Assembly: GCF_018612915.1 (NCBI RefSeq)
Contig: NZ_JAGGRL010000005.1
Span: forward strand, 62,001 to 126,000
DNA length: 64,000 nucleotides
DNA from: Stenotrophomonas sp. ISL-67
GTDB taxonomy: Bacteria; Pseudomonadota; Gammaproteobacteria; Xanthomonadales; Xanthomonadaceae
Reading direction: 5' to 3'
A program made the position numbers and the translations under genes. Within the stretch, counting starts at the first letter, position 1. The number at the start of each line of letters is the position of its first letter. Below are positions 25,911 to 34,115 of this stretch, in pieces. The notes below the pieces were generated by a model. That model was not told the origin of the DNA. It was given only the letters and a program-made list of their open reading frames with translations, and ran no database searches.

Positions 25911-28182
25911 TGGCCGGCAGCAACCGCTCCGGCTCGGCCTGGGTTTCCACGAACAGCTCGTCGTCGCGGACGTCGATGCTGACCCGGCCGCCATTGACCA
26001 GTTTGCCGAACAGCAGCTCGTCGGCCAGCGGACGCTTCACCTTGTCCTGGATCACGCGGGCCATCGGGCGGGCACCCATCAGCGGGTCGAAGCCGTGGCG
26101 GGCCAGCCAGTCGCGCGCGGTCGGGGTGGCCGACAGGCTGACGTGCTTCTCCTGAAGCAGCATCTCCAGCTCGATCAGGAACTTGTCCACCACGCGCAGG
26201 ATGTGCTCGAAGCCCAGCGGCTGGAACTGCACCACCGCATCGAGGCGGTTGCGGAATTCCGGCGTGAAGCTCTTGCGGATGATCTCCATCGCGTCGGTGG
26301 CATGGTCCTGGCGGGTGAAGCCGATCGAGCGCCGCGAGGCCTGCGCCGCGCCGGCATTGGTGGTCATCACCAGCACCACGTTCTTGAAGTTGGCTTCGCG
26401 CCCATTGGTGTCGGTGAGCACGCCACGGTCCATGACCTGCAGCAGGATGTTGAAGATATCCGGGTGGGCCTTTTCCACCTCGTCCAGCAGCAGCACGCAG
26501 TGCGGCGTCTTGACGATCTTCTCGGTGAGCAGGCCACCCTGGTCGAAGCCGACATAGCCCGGGGGCGCACCGATCAGGCGGCTGATCGAATGCGGCTCCA
26601 TGTACTCGCTCATGTCGAAGCGCACCAGCTCGATGCCCAGCTGCAGCGCCAACTGCTTGGTCACCTCGGTCTTGCCCACGCCGGTGGGGCCGGCGAACAG
26701 GAAGTTGCCGATCGGCTTTTCCGGGTTGGCCAGGCCCGAACGGGCCAGCTTGATCGCCGACGACAGGGTTTCGATGGCCGGGTCCTGGCCGAAGATCACC
26801 ATCTTCAGGTTGCGCTCCAGGTGCTGCAGCACGTCCTTGTCGGTCGCGCTGACCTGCTTGGCCGGGATGCGCGCCATCTTGGCCACGATCGTTTCGATTT
26901 CCTCGATATCGATCAGTTCCTTGCGCTCACCTTCGGGCAGCAGCCGCTGGCGGGCACCGGCCTCATCGATCACGTCGATGGCCTTGTCCGGCAGCAGGCG
27001 GTCGCCGATGTGCTTGACCGACAGGTCCACCGCCGCCTGCAGCGCATCATCGGCGTAGGTCACGCCGTGGTGCGCTTCGTACCTGGGCTTGAGGCCCTGC
27101 AGGATCTCGTAGGTCTCGCCCACCGTCGGTTCGACGATGTCGATCTTCTGGAAGCGGCGTGCCAACGCGCGGTCCTTCTCGAAGATGCCGCGGTATTCCT
27201 GGAAGGTGGTGGAGCCGATGCAGCGCAGCTCACCCGAGGCCAGGGCCGGCTTGATCAGGTTGGAGGCGTCCATGGTGCCGCCCGACGCCGAGCCAGCACC
27301 GATGATGGTGTGGATCTCGTCGATGAACAGCACCGCGTTGGGCATCTTCTTCAGTGCCGTGAGCACGCCCTTCAGACGCTTCTCGAAATCACCGCGGTAC
27401 TTGGTGCCCGCCACCAGCGCGCCCAGGTCGAGCGAGTAGATCACCGCGTCGGCCAGCACGTCGGGCACCGAGCCTTCGACGATGCGCTTGGCCAGGCCTT
27501 CGGCGATGGCGGTCTTGCCCACACCGGCCTCGCCCACGTACAGCGGGTTGTTCTTGCGGCGGCGGCACAGCACCTGGATGGTGCGCTCGATCTCGTCGCG
27601 GCGGCCCACCAGGGGGTCGATACGGCCATTGCGGGCCGCCTCATTGAGGTTGCTGGCGAATTCGGCCAAGGCATCGCCCTTGCCTTCACCGTCCCCACCC
27701 TCGGCCCGCCCTTCGGCATCGGACGACGGTGGCACTTCGCCTTCCTCGCCCAGCTTGGCGATGCCATGGGAGAGGTAATTGACGATATCCAGCCGGGTCA
27801 CGTCCTGCTGGTTGAGGTAATAGACCGCGTGGGAATCCTTTTCGCCGAAGATCGCCACCAGCACGTTGGCACCGGTGACCTCCTTCTTGCCCGAGGACTG
27901 CACGTGATAGACCGCGCGCTGCAGCACGCGCTGGAAGCCCAGCGTGGGCTGGGTATCGCGGCCGTCATCCTCGGCCAGGCGGGACACGGAGGCCTCGATG
28001 GCCTGCTCCAGCTCCTGGCGCAGGCGCTCGGCGTCCGCCCCGCAGGCCTTGAGGACCGCCTGGGCGGACGGGTTGTCGAGCAGTGCCAGCAGCAGGTGTT
28101 CCACCGTCATGAACTCATGGCGGGCCTCACGGGCGCGCTTGTAGCACTGACCGATGGTGTGTTCGAGGTCTTTACTGAACAT
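25900..28182 (-). CDS. clpA: ATP-dependent Clp protease ATPase subunit ClpA
   Basis: 760 residues. N-terminal double Clp repeat (1-145), first AAA+ module with Walker A GEAGVGKT (about 215), second module with GPTGVGKT (about 497), and the ClpP-docking loop SIGF (about 619). It unfolds substrates for ClpP; ClpS modifies its choice. The ATG at 28182 has GGAG 8 bases upstream. clpS lies upstream on the same strand but is separated by about 520 bp of repeats. Confidence 0.96.
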   Translation of the reverse strand: MFSKDLEHTIGQCYKRAREARHEFMTVEHLLLALLDNPSAQAVLKACGADAERLRQELEQAIEASVSRLAEDDGRDTQPTLGFQRVLQRAVYHVQSSGKKEVTGANVLVAIFGEKDSHAVYYLNQQDVTRLDIVNYLSHGIAKLGEEGEVPPSSDAEGRAEGGDGEGKGDALAEFASNLNEAARNGRIDPLVGRRDEIERTIQVLCRRRKNNPLYVGEAGVGKTAIAEGLAKRIVEGSVPDVLADAVIYSLDLGALVAGTKYRGDFEKRLKGVLTALKKMPNAVLFIDEIHTIIGAGSASGGTMDASNLIKPALASGELRCIGSTTFQEYRGIFEKDRALARRFQKIDIVEPTVGETYEILQGLKPRYEAHHGVTYADDALQAAVDLSVKHIGDRLLPDKAIDVIDEAGARQRLLPEGERKELIDIEEIETIVAKMARIPAKQVSATDKDVLQHLERNLKMVIFGQDPAIETLSSAIKLARSGLANPEKPIGNFLFAGPTGVGKTEVTKQLALQLGIELVRFDMSEYMEPHSISRLIGAPPGYVGFDQGGLLTEKIVKTPHCVLLLDEVEKAHPDIFNILLQVMDRGVLTDTNGREANFKNVVLVMTTNAGAAQASRRSIGFTRQDHATDAMEIIRKSFTPEFRNRLDAVVQFQPLGFEHILRVVDKFLIELEMLLQEKHVSLSATPTARDWLARHGFDPLMGARPMARVIQDKVKRPLADELLFGKLVNGGRVSIDVRDDELFVETQAEPERLLPATVE

Positions 28183-28429
28183 GTTCTACTCCGGCGGCAG
28201 TTGGGAACAATATGCGGCCTACCTGCACAATTTCCATCACCCTAGCGGATCGGTGCGTTCAGATGGCGTTATCACTTGCGCGATCATGCCCCAGACACCG
28301 CCAGCATTGGCTGTCCACCCGTGATGGCGACGTCATTGCCCCATTGCAAGCGCCCCGCCACCCGGCGGCCCCCGGCGCTGTTTCATTGATGGACGGGCAA
28401 CCCGACCGGAAACGGTCACACCCGATAGG

Positions 28430-28640
28430 ATACGTGGGCCGGCCAACGGCCGGCGCTACCGAAGAGCGCCCGGCGCCAAGGTTGATTGATCCAGATCCAA
28501 TGGCCCGCAAGAATTCGTAGCCCCGGCCATTGGTTGATTGACCCAGTTCCCAATGGGCCCGTAATAATTCGTAGCCCCGGCCGTTGGCCGGACACCGCGC
28601 GCAGCGCGGCCCAAGCGTCCGAAGCCGATGGATCAACGGC
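28430..28640. repeat. composite SMAG-derived repeat between clpS and clpA (half element)
   Basis: Within the 521-bp gap between clpA and clpS: a SMAG palindrome at about 28439-28460, then two diverged tandem copies of a block with GATTGA...CCAATGG.CCCG...TTCGTAGCCCCGGCC, the second running into the core GGACACCGCGCGCAGCGCGG and ending CCAAGCGTCCGAAG. This is the left arm of the large elements at 33.6 and 44.9 kb. The rest of the gap (28183-28430) shows nothing recognised beyond the clpA ribosome site. Confidence 0.75.
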
Positions 28641-28703
28641 TGGAACAATCCATCCGACGCTTAGACCCACCGAAGCCACCCATCAGGCGCCGGTAACGCG
28701 GAA

Positions 28704-29033
28704 TTACCCGGCCTTTTCCATCGTGCACAACAGCGGATGCTGGTTCATGCGCGAGAACTCATTGACCTGGGCAACCTTCGATTCGGCCACCTCACGGGTA
28801 AACACCCCGCACACCCCTCGCCCACGGGTGTGTACGTTGAGCATCACCTGGGTGGCTTTTTCCAGATCCATCGAGAAGAAGTGCTGCAGCACGGTCACCA
28901 CGAAATCCATCGGGGTGTAGTCGTCGTTCAGCAGCATCACCTGGTAGAACGGCGGCGGCGCGACCTCCGGCCGGGCCGGTTCCAGCGCTACGCCGTGGTC
29001 GTGGTGGGGTTCTTGGGAGGGCTCGCGGGGCAT
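28704..29033 (-). CDS. clpS: ClpAP adaptor ClpS
   Basis: 109 residues. The flexible N-terminal tail is followed by the ClpS core: [20 protein letters not shown], containing the N-degron pocket, and [20 protein letters not shown]. It delivers N-end-rule substrates to ClpA. aat, which creates such substrates, is encoded nearby. Confidence 0.96.
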   Translation of the reverse strand: MPREPSQEPHHDHGVALEPARPEVAPPPFYQVMLLNDDYTPMDFVVTVLQHFFSMDLEKATQVMLNVHTRGRGVCGVFTREVAESKVAQVNEFSRMNQHPLLCTMEKAG

Positions 29034-29127
29034 CCGGACATTATAGACGCCGCACCGGCCGGATTGGACGTTGGCCCCCTGCCCCCGTCACAATCCACGC
29101 ATTGACACCGACGTTCACAGGGTTTTC

Positions 29128-29592
29128 ATGAAAAGGATTGCTACCGCGCTGCTGCTGGCCGCCACCGTGTCCGGGGCCCACGCCGCAACGCCCGACAAGG
29201 CGGTCGGCCGCGTGCTGGATACGCTGAAGTACCCTTATGAGATCGACGAGGACGGTGACTACAAGCTGGTCTTCGACGTCGAAGGCGACCGCACCCAGCT
29301 GGTGTTCGTGCGCTCGGCGGTGGAAGACTATGGCAAGCACCGGATCCGCGAGATCTGGTCGCCGGGCTACAACGCGCCGGGCAAGCAGTTCTCCGCCGCC
29401 GTGGCCAACCGCCTGCTGGAAGACTCGCAGGACGCCAAACTGGGCGCATGGGTCAAGCAGGAGCAGTTGGCGATGTTCGTGGTGAAGGTGGATGCCAACG
29501 CCAGCGCCGACGCGCTGGGCGACGCCATCGACGCGGCCATGCACACCGCCGATGCCATGGAACTCGAACTGACTGGAACGGACGAATACTGA
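29128..29592 (+). CDS. exported YbjN-like protein
   Basis: 154 residues from the ATG at 29128, which begins a signal peptide (MKRIATALLLAATVSGAHAA). The mature protein resembles the YbjN/type III chaperone-like fold (LDTLKYPYEIDEDGDYKLVF, then DRTQLVFVRSAVEDYG). Function unknown. It ends one base before the nudJ start and probably shares its transcript. AGGG precedes the start. Confidence 0.72.
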   Translation: MKRIATALLLAATVSGAHAATPDKAVGRVLDTLKYPYEIDEDGDYKLVFDVEGDRTQLVFVRSAVEDYGKHRIREIWSPGYNAPGKQFSAAVANRLLEDSQDAKLGAWVKQEQLAMFVVKVDANASADALGDAIDAAMHTADAMELELTGTDEY

Positions 29593-29593
29593 C

Positions 29594-30055
29594 GTGAACG
29601 AAGTGCAGGACCTGCGCTGGGCGCCGCACGTGACCGTGGCCACCGTGGTGGTACGGGACGGGCGCCTGTTGCTGGTGGAAGAAGCCATTGAAGGCCGTGC
29701 GGTGCTCAACCAGCCGGCCGGGCACCTGGAGCCGGGCGAAAGCCTGGCCGCCGCCGCGGTGCGCGAGACACTGGAAGAATCGGGCTGGTCGGTGCGCCTG
29801 ACCGCCTTCATCGGTACCTACCAGTGGACCGCGCCCGACGGCACGCCGTTCCTGCGCTTTGCCTATGCGGCCGAGCCGATATCGCACGACCTGGGCCGCC
29901 CCCTGGACACCGGCATCCTGCGCGCACTGTGGCTGGCGCCGGCAGAACTCCAGGCCGAGCCCTCACGGCTGCGCAGTCCGCTGGTCTGGGAGGTCGTTGC
30001 CGACTTCCTTGCCGGCCAGCGCCACCCGTTGTCGATCATGAAGGAGGTTGCATGA
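29594..30055 (+). CDS. nudJ: NUDIX hydrolase, NudJ type
   Basis: 153 residues from a GTG start. The Nudix box is complete: [20 protein letters not shown] followed by SGW. E. coli nudJ (phosphatase of thiamine pyrophosphate precursors and nucleotides) lies in the same order nudJ-mnmA-hflD, which supports the symbol. The stop overlaps the mnmA ATG by 4 bases. Confidence 0.88.
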   Translation: MNEVQDLRWAPHVTVATVVVRDGRLLLVEEAIEGRAVLNQPAGHLEPGESLAAAAVRETLEESGWSVRLTAFIGTYQWTAPDGTPFLRFAYAAEPISHDLGRPLDTGILRALWLAPAELQAEPSRLRSPLVWEVVADFLAGQRHPLSIMKEVA

Positions 30056-31191
30056 GCACCCCGCGCATCATGGTCGGCGTTTCCGGCGGCGTCGATTCGT
30101 CCGTGGCCGCGTGGCGCCTGGTCCAGCAAGGCGAACCGGTCGCCGGGCTGTTCATGCAGAACTGGGCCGACGACGGCAGCGGCGACTGTCGCGCCGAAGA
30201 CGACCGGCGCGATGCGGTGGCCGTGTGCGGCCTGCTCGACATCCCGTTCCATTTCCGCGACTTCTCCAGCGAGTACTGGCAGGGCGTGTTCGAACACTTC
30301 CTGGCCGAATACGCCGCCGGCCGCACGCCCAACCCGGACGTGCTGTGCAACCGCGAGGTGAAGTTCAAGCACTTCCTGGACGCGGCCCGCGAACTGGGGG
30401 CCGAGCGCATCGCCACCGGCCACTACGCCCGCGTGGCCCAGGTGGGCGGGCGCTGGGCGCTGCTGCGCGGCGCGGACCGCAGCAAGGACCAGAGCTACTT
30501 CCTGCACCAGCTGGGCCAGGCGCAGCTGGCCGCCACCCTGTTCCCGATCGGCGACCTGCAGAAGAACGACCTGCGCCGCATCGCCCGCGATGCGCGCCTG
30601 CCGACACATGCAAAGAAGGATTCCACCGGGATCTGCTTCATCGGTGAGCGCGATTTCCGCGAGTTCCTGGGCCGCTACCTGCCGGCGCGTACCGGCGAGA
30701 TCCAGGACCCTGACGGCAACCGGATCGCCGAGCACCCCGGCGTGTTCTATTTCACCCTGGGCCAGCGCGAGGGCCTGAACATCGGCGGCGTGCGTGGCCG
30801 GCCAGCCGCGCCCTGGTACGTGGTGGGCAAGGACGTGGCCAGCAACGTGCTGTACGTGGACCAGGATCGCGAAAGCCCCTGGCTGCAGTCGACCCGACTG
30901 CATTCGGAAACCGCCCACTGGATTGCCGGGGCCCCACCCGCCCGGGAATTCGCATGCACCGCGCAGACCCGTTACCGCCAGCCGGACGAGCCCTGTACGG
31001 TTCGGGTGCGCGACGATGGCAGCGTGGACGTACGCTTCGCGCGACCACAGCGCGCCGTCACCCCCGGGCAATCCCTGGTGTTGTATGACGACGAGGTCTG
31101 CCTCGGTGGCGCGGTGATCGCCGCCACCGATGCGCCGCTGGAGCAGCGCCTGCGCACCACCCCTTCCCCCTTCGAGGTATCTGCTGCATGA
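30052..31191 (+). CDS. mnmA: tRNA-specific 2-thiouridylase
   Basis: 379 residues. PP-loop [14 protein letters not shown] at the N-terminus, catalytic Cys in [11 protein letters not shown] and second Cys in [12 protein letters not shown]. It thiolates U34 of tRNA for Lys, Glu and Gln. AAGGAGG lies 6 bases before the ATG. Confidence 0.96.
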   Translation: MSTPRIMVGVSGGVDSSVAAWRLVQQGEPVAGLFMQNWADDGSGDCRAEDDRRDAVAVCGLLDIPFHFRDFSSEYWQGVFEHFLAEYAAGRTPNPDVLCNREVKFKHFLDAARELGAERIATGHYARVAQVGGRWALLRGADRSKDQSYFLHQLGQAQLAATLFPIGDLQKNDLRRIARDARLPTHAKKDSTGICFIGERDFREFLGRYLPARTGEIQDPDGNRIAEHPGVFYFTLGQREGLNIGGVRGRPAAPWYVVGKDVASNVLYVDQDRESPWLQSTRLHSETAHWIAGAPPAREFACTAQTRYRQPDEPCTVRVRDDGSVDVRFARPQRAVTPGQSLVLYDDEVCLGGAVIAATDAPLEQRLRTTPSPFEVSAA

Positions 31192-31802
31192 GTTTTTCCA
31201 TCGACGACCGCGTCCTTGCCCTGGCTGGCATCGCCCAGGCGCTGCAGCAGGTGCGCCGCATCGCCGAAACCGGCCATTCCGAGGCCAGCGTGGTCCGCAC
31301 CGCGATCGACAGCGTGTTCCGGATCGATGCCGACAGCCCGCAGGCCATCTACGGCAGCGCCGCCAACCTTGCCCCGGGCCTGCGCCTGCTGCACAACTAT
31401 TTCCGCAGCCAGGGCCAGGACGAGATCCTGCCCAAGCTGGCACTGGCCGTGCTGCAGCTGGAGCGCCGCTTCGTGCGTGAACACGAGGTGGTCGAGCAGG
31501 TCAGCCAGGGCATCGCCCGCGCCCAGCGCCAGGCGGCCGAACTGAACGACAGCGCCCACCCGGACGTGCTGTCCAGCCTGGGCGGGCTGTACGCCGACAC
31601 CATCAGCCACCTCAAGCCAAGGGTGATGGTCCAGGGCAACCCGCACTACCTGGGCCAGGCGGGGGTGGTGGCCGAGATCCGCGCGCTGCTGCTGGCGGCG
31701 GTGCGTTCGGCGGTGTTGTGGCGCCAGACCGGCGGCCAGTACTGGGATTTCCTGATCTCGCGCAAGGCGATGATCGAAGCTGTTGACCGTCAGCTTCGCT
31801 GA
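31188..31802 (+). CDS. hflD: HflD-like protein
   Basis: 204 residues, all-helical, starting [19 protein letters not shown] with the family pattern GLRLLHNYF and [17 protein letters not shown] at the end. HflD interacts with phage lambda CII and is peripheral to the inner membrane; its cellular role is unclear. The start overlaps mnmA by 4 bases. Confidence 0.92.
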   Translation: MSFSIDDRVLALAGIAQALQQVRRIAETGHSEASVVRTAIDSVFRIDADSPQAIYGSAANLAPGLRLLHNYFRSQGQDEILPKLALAVLQLERRFVREHEVVEQVSQGIARAQRQAAELNDSAHPDVLSSLGGLYADTISHLKPRVMVQGNPHYLGQAGVVAEIRALLLAAVRSAVLWRQTGGQYWDFLISRKAMIEAVDRQLR

Positions 31803-31812
31803 CGGAAAGGTG

Positions 31813-31978
31813 TGACGACCAACGGTATGCCCGCAGACGCGGGCACCCTCCGGGCCGTCGCAAGCGACGTTAGGAACGGCGGCGCCGTTCCTTGCGTCAC
31901 CTACCGGCGCTGAGGGTGCCCGTTTGCCACGCAAGGCGTGGCACTATGCCTATGTAGAGCCACGCCCTGCGTGGCTGC
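31813..31978. repeat. three-hairpin module inside a SMAG loop, plus two further SMAG palindromes
   Basis: From 31813 an ACGACCAACGG half-palindrome is interrupted by a module with three hairpins (GCCCGC-AGAC-GCGGGC, GTCGC-AA-GCGAC, AGGAACGGC-GGC-GCCGTTCCT) before TGCGTCACC. An 11-bp inverted repeat (31840-31850 with 31912-31922) encloses part of it. Hairpins GCCACGC-AAG-GCGTGGC (31926-31942) and AGCCACGC-CCT-GCGTGGCT (31958-31976) follow. The sigma-28 site of the chemoreceptor gene lies just beyond. Confidence 0.75.
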
Positions 31979-32001
31979 GCATGAAAAATGTGCGCGATGG
32001 C

Positions 32002-32028
32002 TAAAGCAAACGGGGGTACGGCCGATAC
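32002..32028 (+). promoter_or_regulatory. sigma-28 (FliA) promoter of the chemoreceptor gene
   Basis: TAAA-N15-GCCGATAC, matching the TAAA-N15-GCCGATAA consensus at 11 of 12 fixed positions. The ATG follows 29 bases after the -10 box. Confidence 0.8.
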
Positions 32029-32057
32029 ATCTTCCGTGCACCTCCCCGAGAACGTCC

Positions 32058-33248
32058 ATGTACTCACGCCTCTTCACTAGTCTGGCCGCCCCCCTGGTCC
32101 TGACCCTGCTGCTTCCCTTCGCCATCGGCTTCGAATGGCCGGCCGCCCTGCGCTGGGCGATCCTGACCACGATGACGCTCAGCTGGCTGGGGTTCGCCTG
32201 GTGGACCGCCCGCGCCCAGACCCAACGCTCGCCCGAGCATGCCCGCATGATGCGGGAACAGGACCAGCTGCTGACCGAACTGCGCTCGTTCGTCGGCAAC
32301 GAAATCGACGGTTCGCGCGGCGAAATCGAACGTGCCCGCGACCTGATCCGCCAGGCCGTGGCCGGCCTGGGTGGCAGCTTCGATGCCATGAACCGCAAGT
32401 CCCGCCAGCAGAGCCAGGCGCTGGCCCGCATCGTCGACCGCGCCGGTGAAGACGGTGGCGCCGGCGTCGACGTGGCCCGTTTCGCCCAGCACGCCAGCCA
32501 CCGCATGGAACAGCTGGTCGAAGCGCTGGAACAGGTCAGCGGCCAGAGCAGCAACACCGTGCAGCACATCGACCAGATGGCGCAGCACCTGGATGGCATC
32601 TTCGCGCTGCTGGAAGACGTCAAGTCGATCGCCGACCAGACCAACCTGCTGGCGCTGAACGCTGCCATTGAAGCGGCCCGTGCCGGTGAAGCCGGCCGCG
32701 GCTTCGCGGTGGTGGCCGACGAGGTGCGCAACCTCTCCGAGCGCTCCACCACCTTCAACGAGCAGATCCGCAAGCTGGCCCACAGCTCCAAGGACGCGAT
32801 CGCCAAGGTCCGCGAGACGGTCTCCAACATGGCCTCGCGTGACATGGACCGCTCCCGCGAAGCGCGCCACGAAGCGGCAGCGATGCTCGACAACGTGGCC
32901 CAGATCAATGCCTCGCTGGGCGACGGCATGCGCGAAATTTCCGAGTGCGGCCGTGCGATCGACACCAGCGTGGCCGAAGCCGTGCGTGCCCTGCAGTTCG
33001 AGGACATCGCCACCCAGGCGCTGGGCGGCGTGCATACCCACCTGGACCGCCTGACTTCGATCAACCGCGAAGCGGTGGGCCTGCAGGAACTGCTGCACCG
33101 CAATGGCGGTGTGTTCGATGCCGAAGTGGCCAGCGCGCTGCAGCGTACCGGCAACCGCCTGCGTGACATGCGCAGCGAGTGGGAACGCCCGCCGCACAAG
33201 CCGGTAAGCCAGCAGAGCATGGCGGCCGGTGCGGTCGAACTGTTCTGA
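32058..33248 (+). CDS. methyl-accepting chemotaxis protein without a periplasmic domain
   Basis: 396 residues. Two membrane helices at about 6-24 and 31-50 leave almost no periplasmic loop. The cytoplasmic signalling tip is canonical: [20 protein letters not shown] continuing to [21 protein letters not shown] at about residues 190-225. It should join the CheA/CheW array and sense an internal or membrane-borne signal. The sigma-28 promoter ties it to the flagellar regulon although the flagellar genes begin 10 kb away. Confidence 0.9.
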   Translation: MYSRLFTSLAAPLVLTLLLPFAIGFEWPAALRWAILTTMTLSWLGFAWWTARAQTQRSPEHARMMREQDQLLTELRSFVGNEIDGSRGEIERARDLIRQAVAGLGGSFDAMNRKSRQQSQALARIVDRAGEDGGAGVDVARFAQHASHRMEQLVEALEQVSGQSSNTVQHIDQMAQHLDGIFALLEDVKSIADQTNLLALNAAIEAARAGEAGRGFAVVADEVRNLSERSTTFNEQIRKLAHSSKDAIAKVRETVSNMASRDMDRSREARHEAAAMLDNVAQINASLGDGMREISECGRAIDTSVAEAVRALQFEDIATQALGGVHTHLDRLTSINREAVGLQELLHRNGGVFDAEVASALQRTGNRLRDMRSEWERPPHKPVSQQSMAAGAVELF

Positions 33249-33289
33249 GCGTTGCACCTTGATGCATGCCGGCAACGGCATCCACGCGG

Positions 33290-33311
33290 GCCCCGGCATT
33301 GCCGGGGCTTT
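33290..33311 (+). terminator. probable terminator after the chemoreceptor gene
   Basis: GCCCCGGC-ATT-GCCGGGGC, an 8-bp perfect stem followed by TTTCG. Confidence 0.65.
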
Positions 33312-33352
33312 CGTGCGTGTAGCTCCCTGACCCACCTGTAGATGATTGCCGC

Positions 33353-33607
33353 ATGCTGTTGAACGCCGCCAGCCAATTGATTACTGCCGGTAACGGTGCG
33401 TCGTCCGACGCTGTGGGTGACCTCGTGCGCCCTGCCCCGGTGCCCGTGCCGCCAAAGAGCGGCCGCGCACTGTTGGCGGTGCTGGAACAGCAGGCGCAAC
33501 GGGAACTTGCGGGAATGTTGGCGACGGCACCGGCGGCAGCGCCGCTGGAACCGGCGTTGGCGGGATTGGCGTGGGACCTGGGGTTGAGCGGAGACGAGGT
33601 TGATTGA
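33353..33607 (+). CDS. small protein of unknown function, 3' end formed by a repeat element
   Basis: 84 residues, with Ala/Pro-rich and helical segments (SGRALLAVLEQQAQRELAGM) and an unremarkable start. No family recognised. The stop codon and last codons (GTTGATTGA) are the first bases of the composite repeat that follows, so the original C-terminus may have been replaced. Coding status is only moderately supported. Confidence 0.45.
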   Translation: MLLNAASQLITAGNGASSDAVGDLVRPAPVPVPPKSGRALLAVLEQQAQRELAGMLATAPAAAPLEPALAGLAWDLGLSGDEVD

Positions 33608-34112
33608 TACGGATCCCAATGGGCCCGTACCAATTCGTAGCCCCGGCCGTTGGCCGGACACCGCGCGCAGCGCGGCCCAAGCGTCCGGAGGCGTTTACGT
33701 AACGCTCGCGGCCAACACCCCGGCGTTTAAAGTGTCCGAAGCGGTAGCGCCGGCCGTTGGCCGGCTGCTTTTCGATCCGGGGTAATGAACGCCTGACGTG
33801 CGGCTTCGGAACGTGTAAACGCCGGGGTGTTGGCCGCAAGCGATCAACAACGGTCTTCGGACACTTGGGCCGCGCTGCGCGCGGTGTCCGGCCAACGTTA
33901 TGCCCGCCGTCCTGGCGGGCACCCTTCGGGCCATCGCTGCGCGATGTTGAGAACGGCTCCTGCCGTTCTCTTCGGGGCTACGAACCGTTACGTAACGTCC
34001 ATAGACCGGGATCAACCAACCACAGGCCCGTCAACGGTCATGGACACGACGGCGTCGGGATCATAAACGGGCACCGGACACCGGTAGCGCCGGCCGTTGG
34101 CCGGCCCACGCA
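33600..34112. repeat. large composite inverted-repeat element
   Basis: The whole 508-bp gap is repeat. Nested inverted arms: an inner pair at 33708-33742 and 33803-33837 (31 of 35 match) around a SMAG palindrome at 33743-33770; an outer pair about 33648-33687 and 33858-33897 with one mismatch in 40. A three-hairpin module occupies 33898-33973, then the arm continues as GGGGCTACGAA, GTTACGTAAC and GATCAACCAACC. A closing SMAG unit is at about 34083-34110. Confidence 0.85.
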
Positions 34113-34115
34113 CCG

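Noticed and set aside
25888..28245. 785-codon plus-strand open frame opposite clpA
   Set aside because: It is a codon-bias shadow of clpA, which is unmistakable on the minus strand.
28212..28920. Short open frames in the clpA-clpS gap
   Set aside because: They consist largely of translated repeat DNA or overlap clpS in antisense.
33600..34112. Insertion sequence
   Set aside because: There is no transposase frame, and the inverted repeats are nested and shared with other intergenic gaps, so a non-autonomous repeat is the better description.
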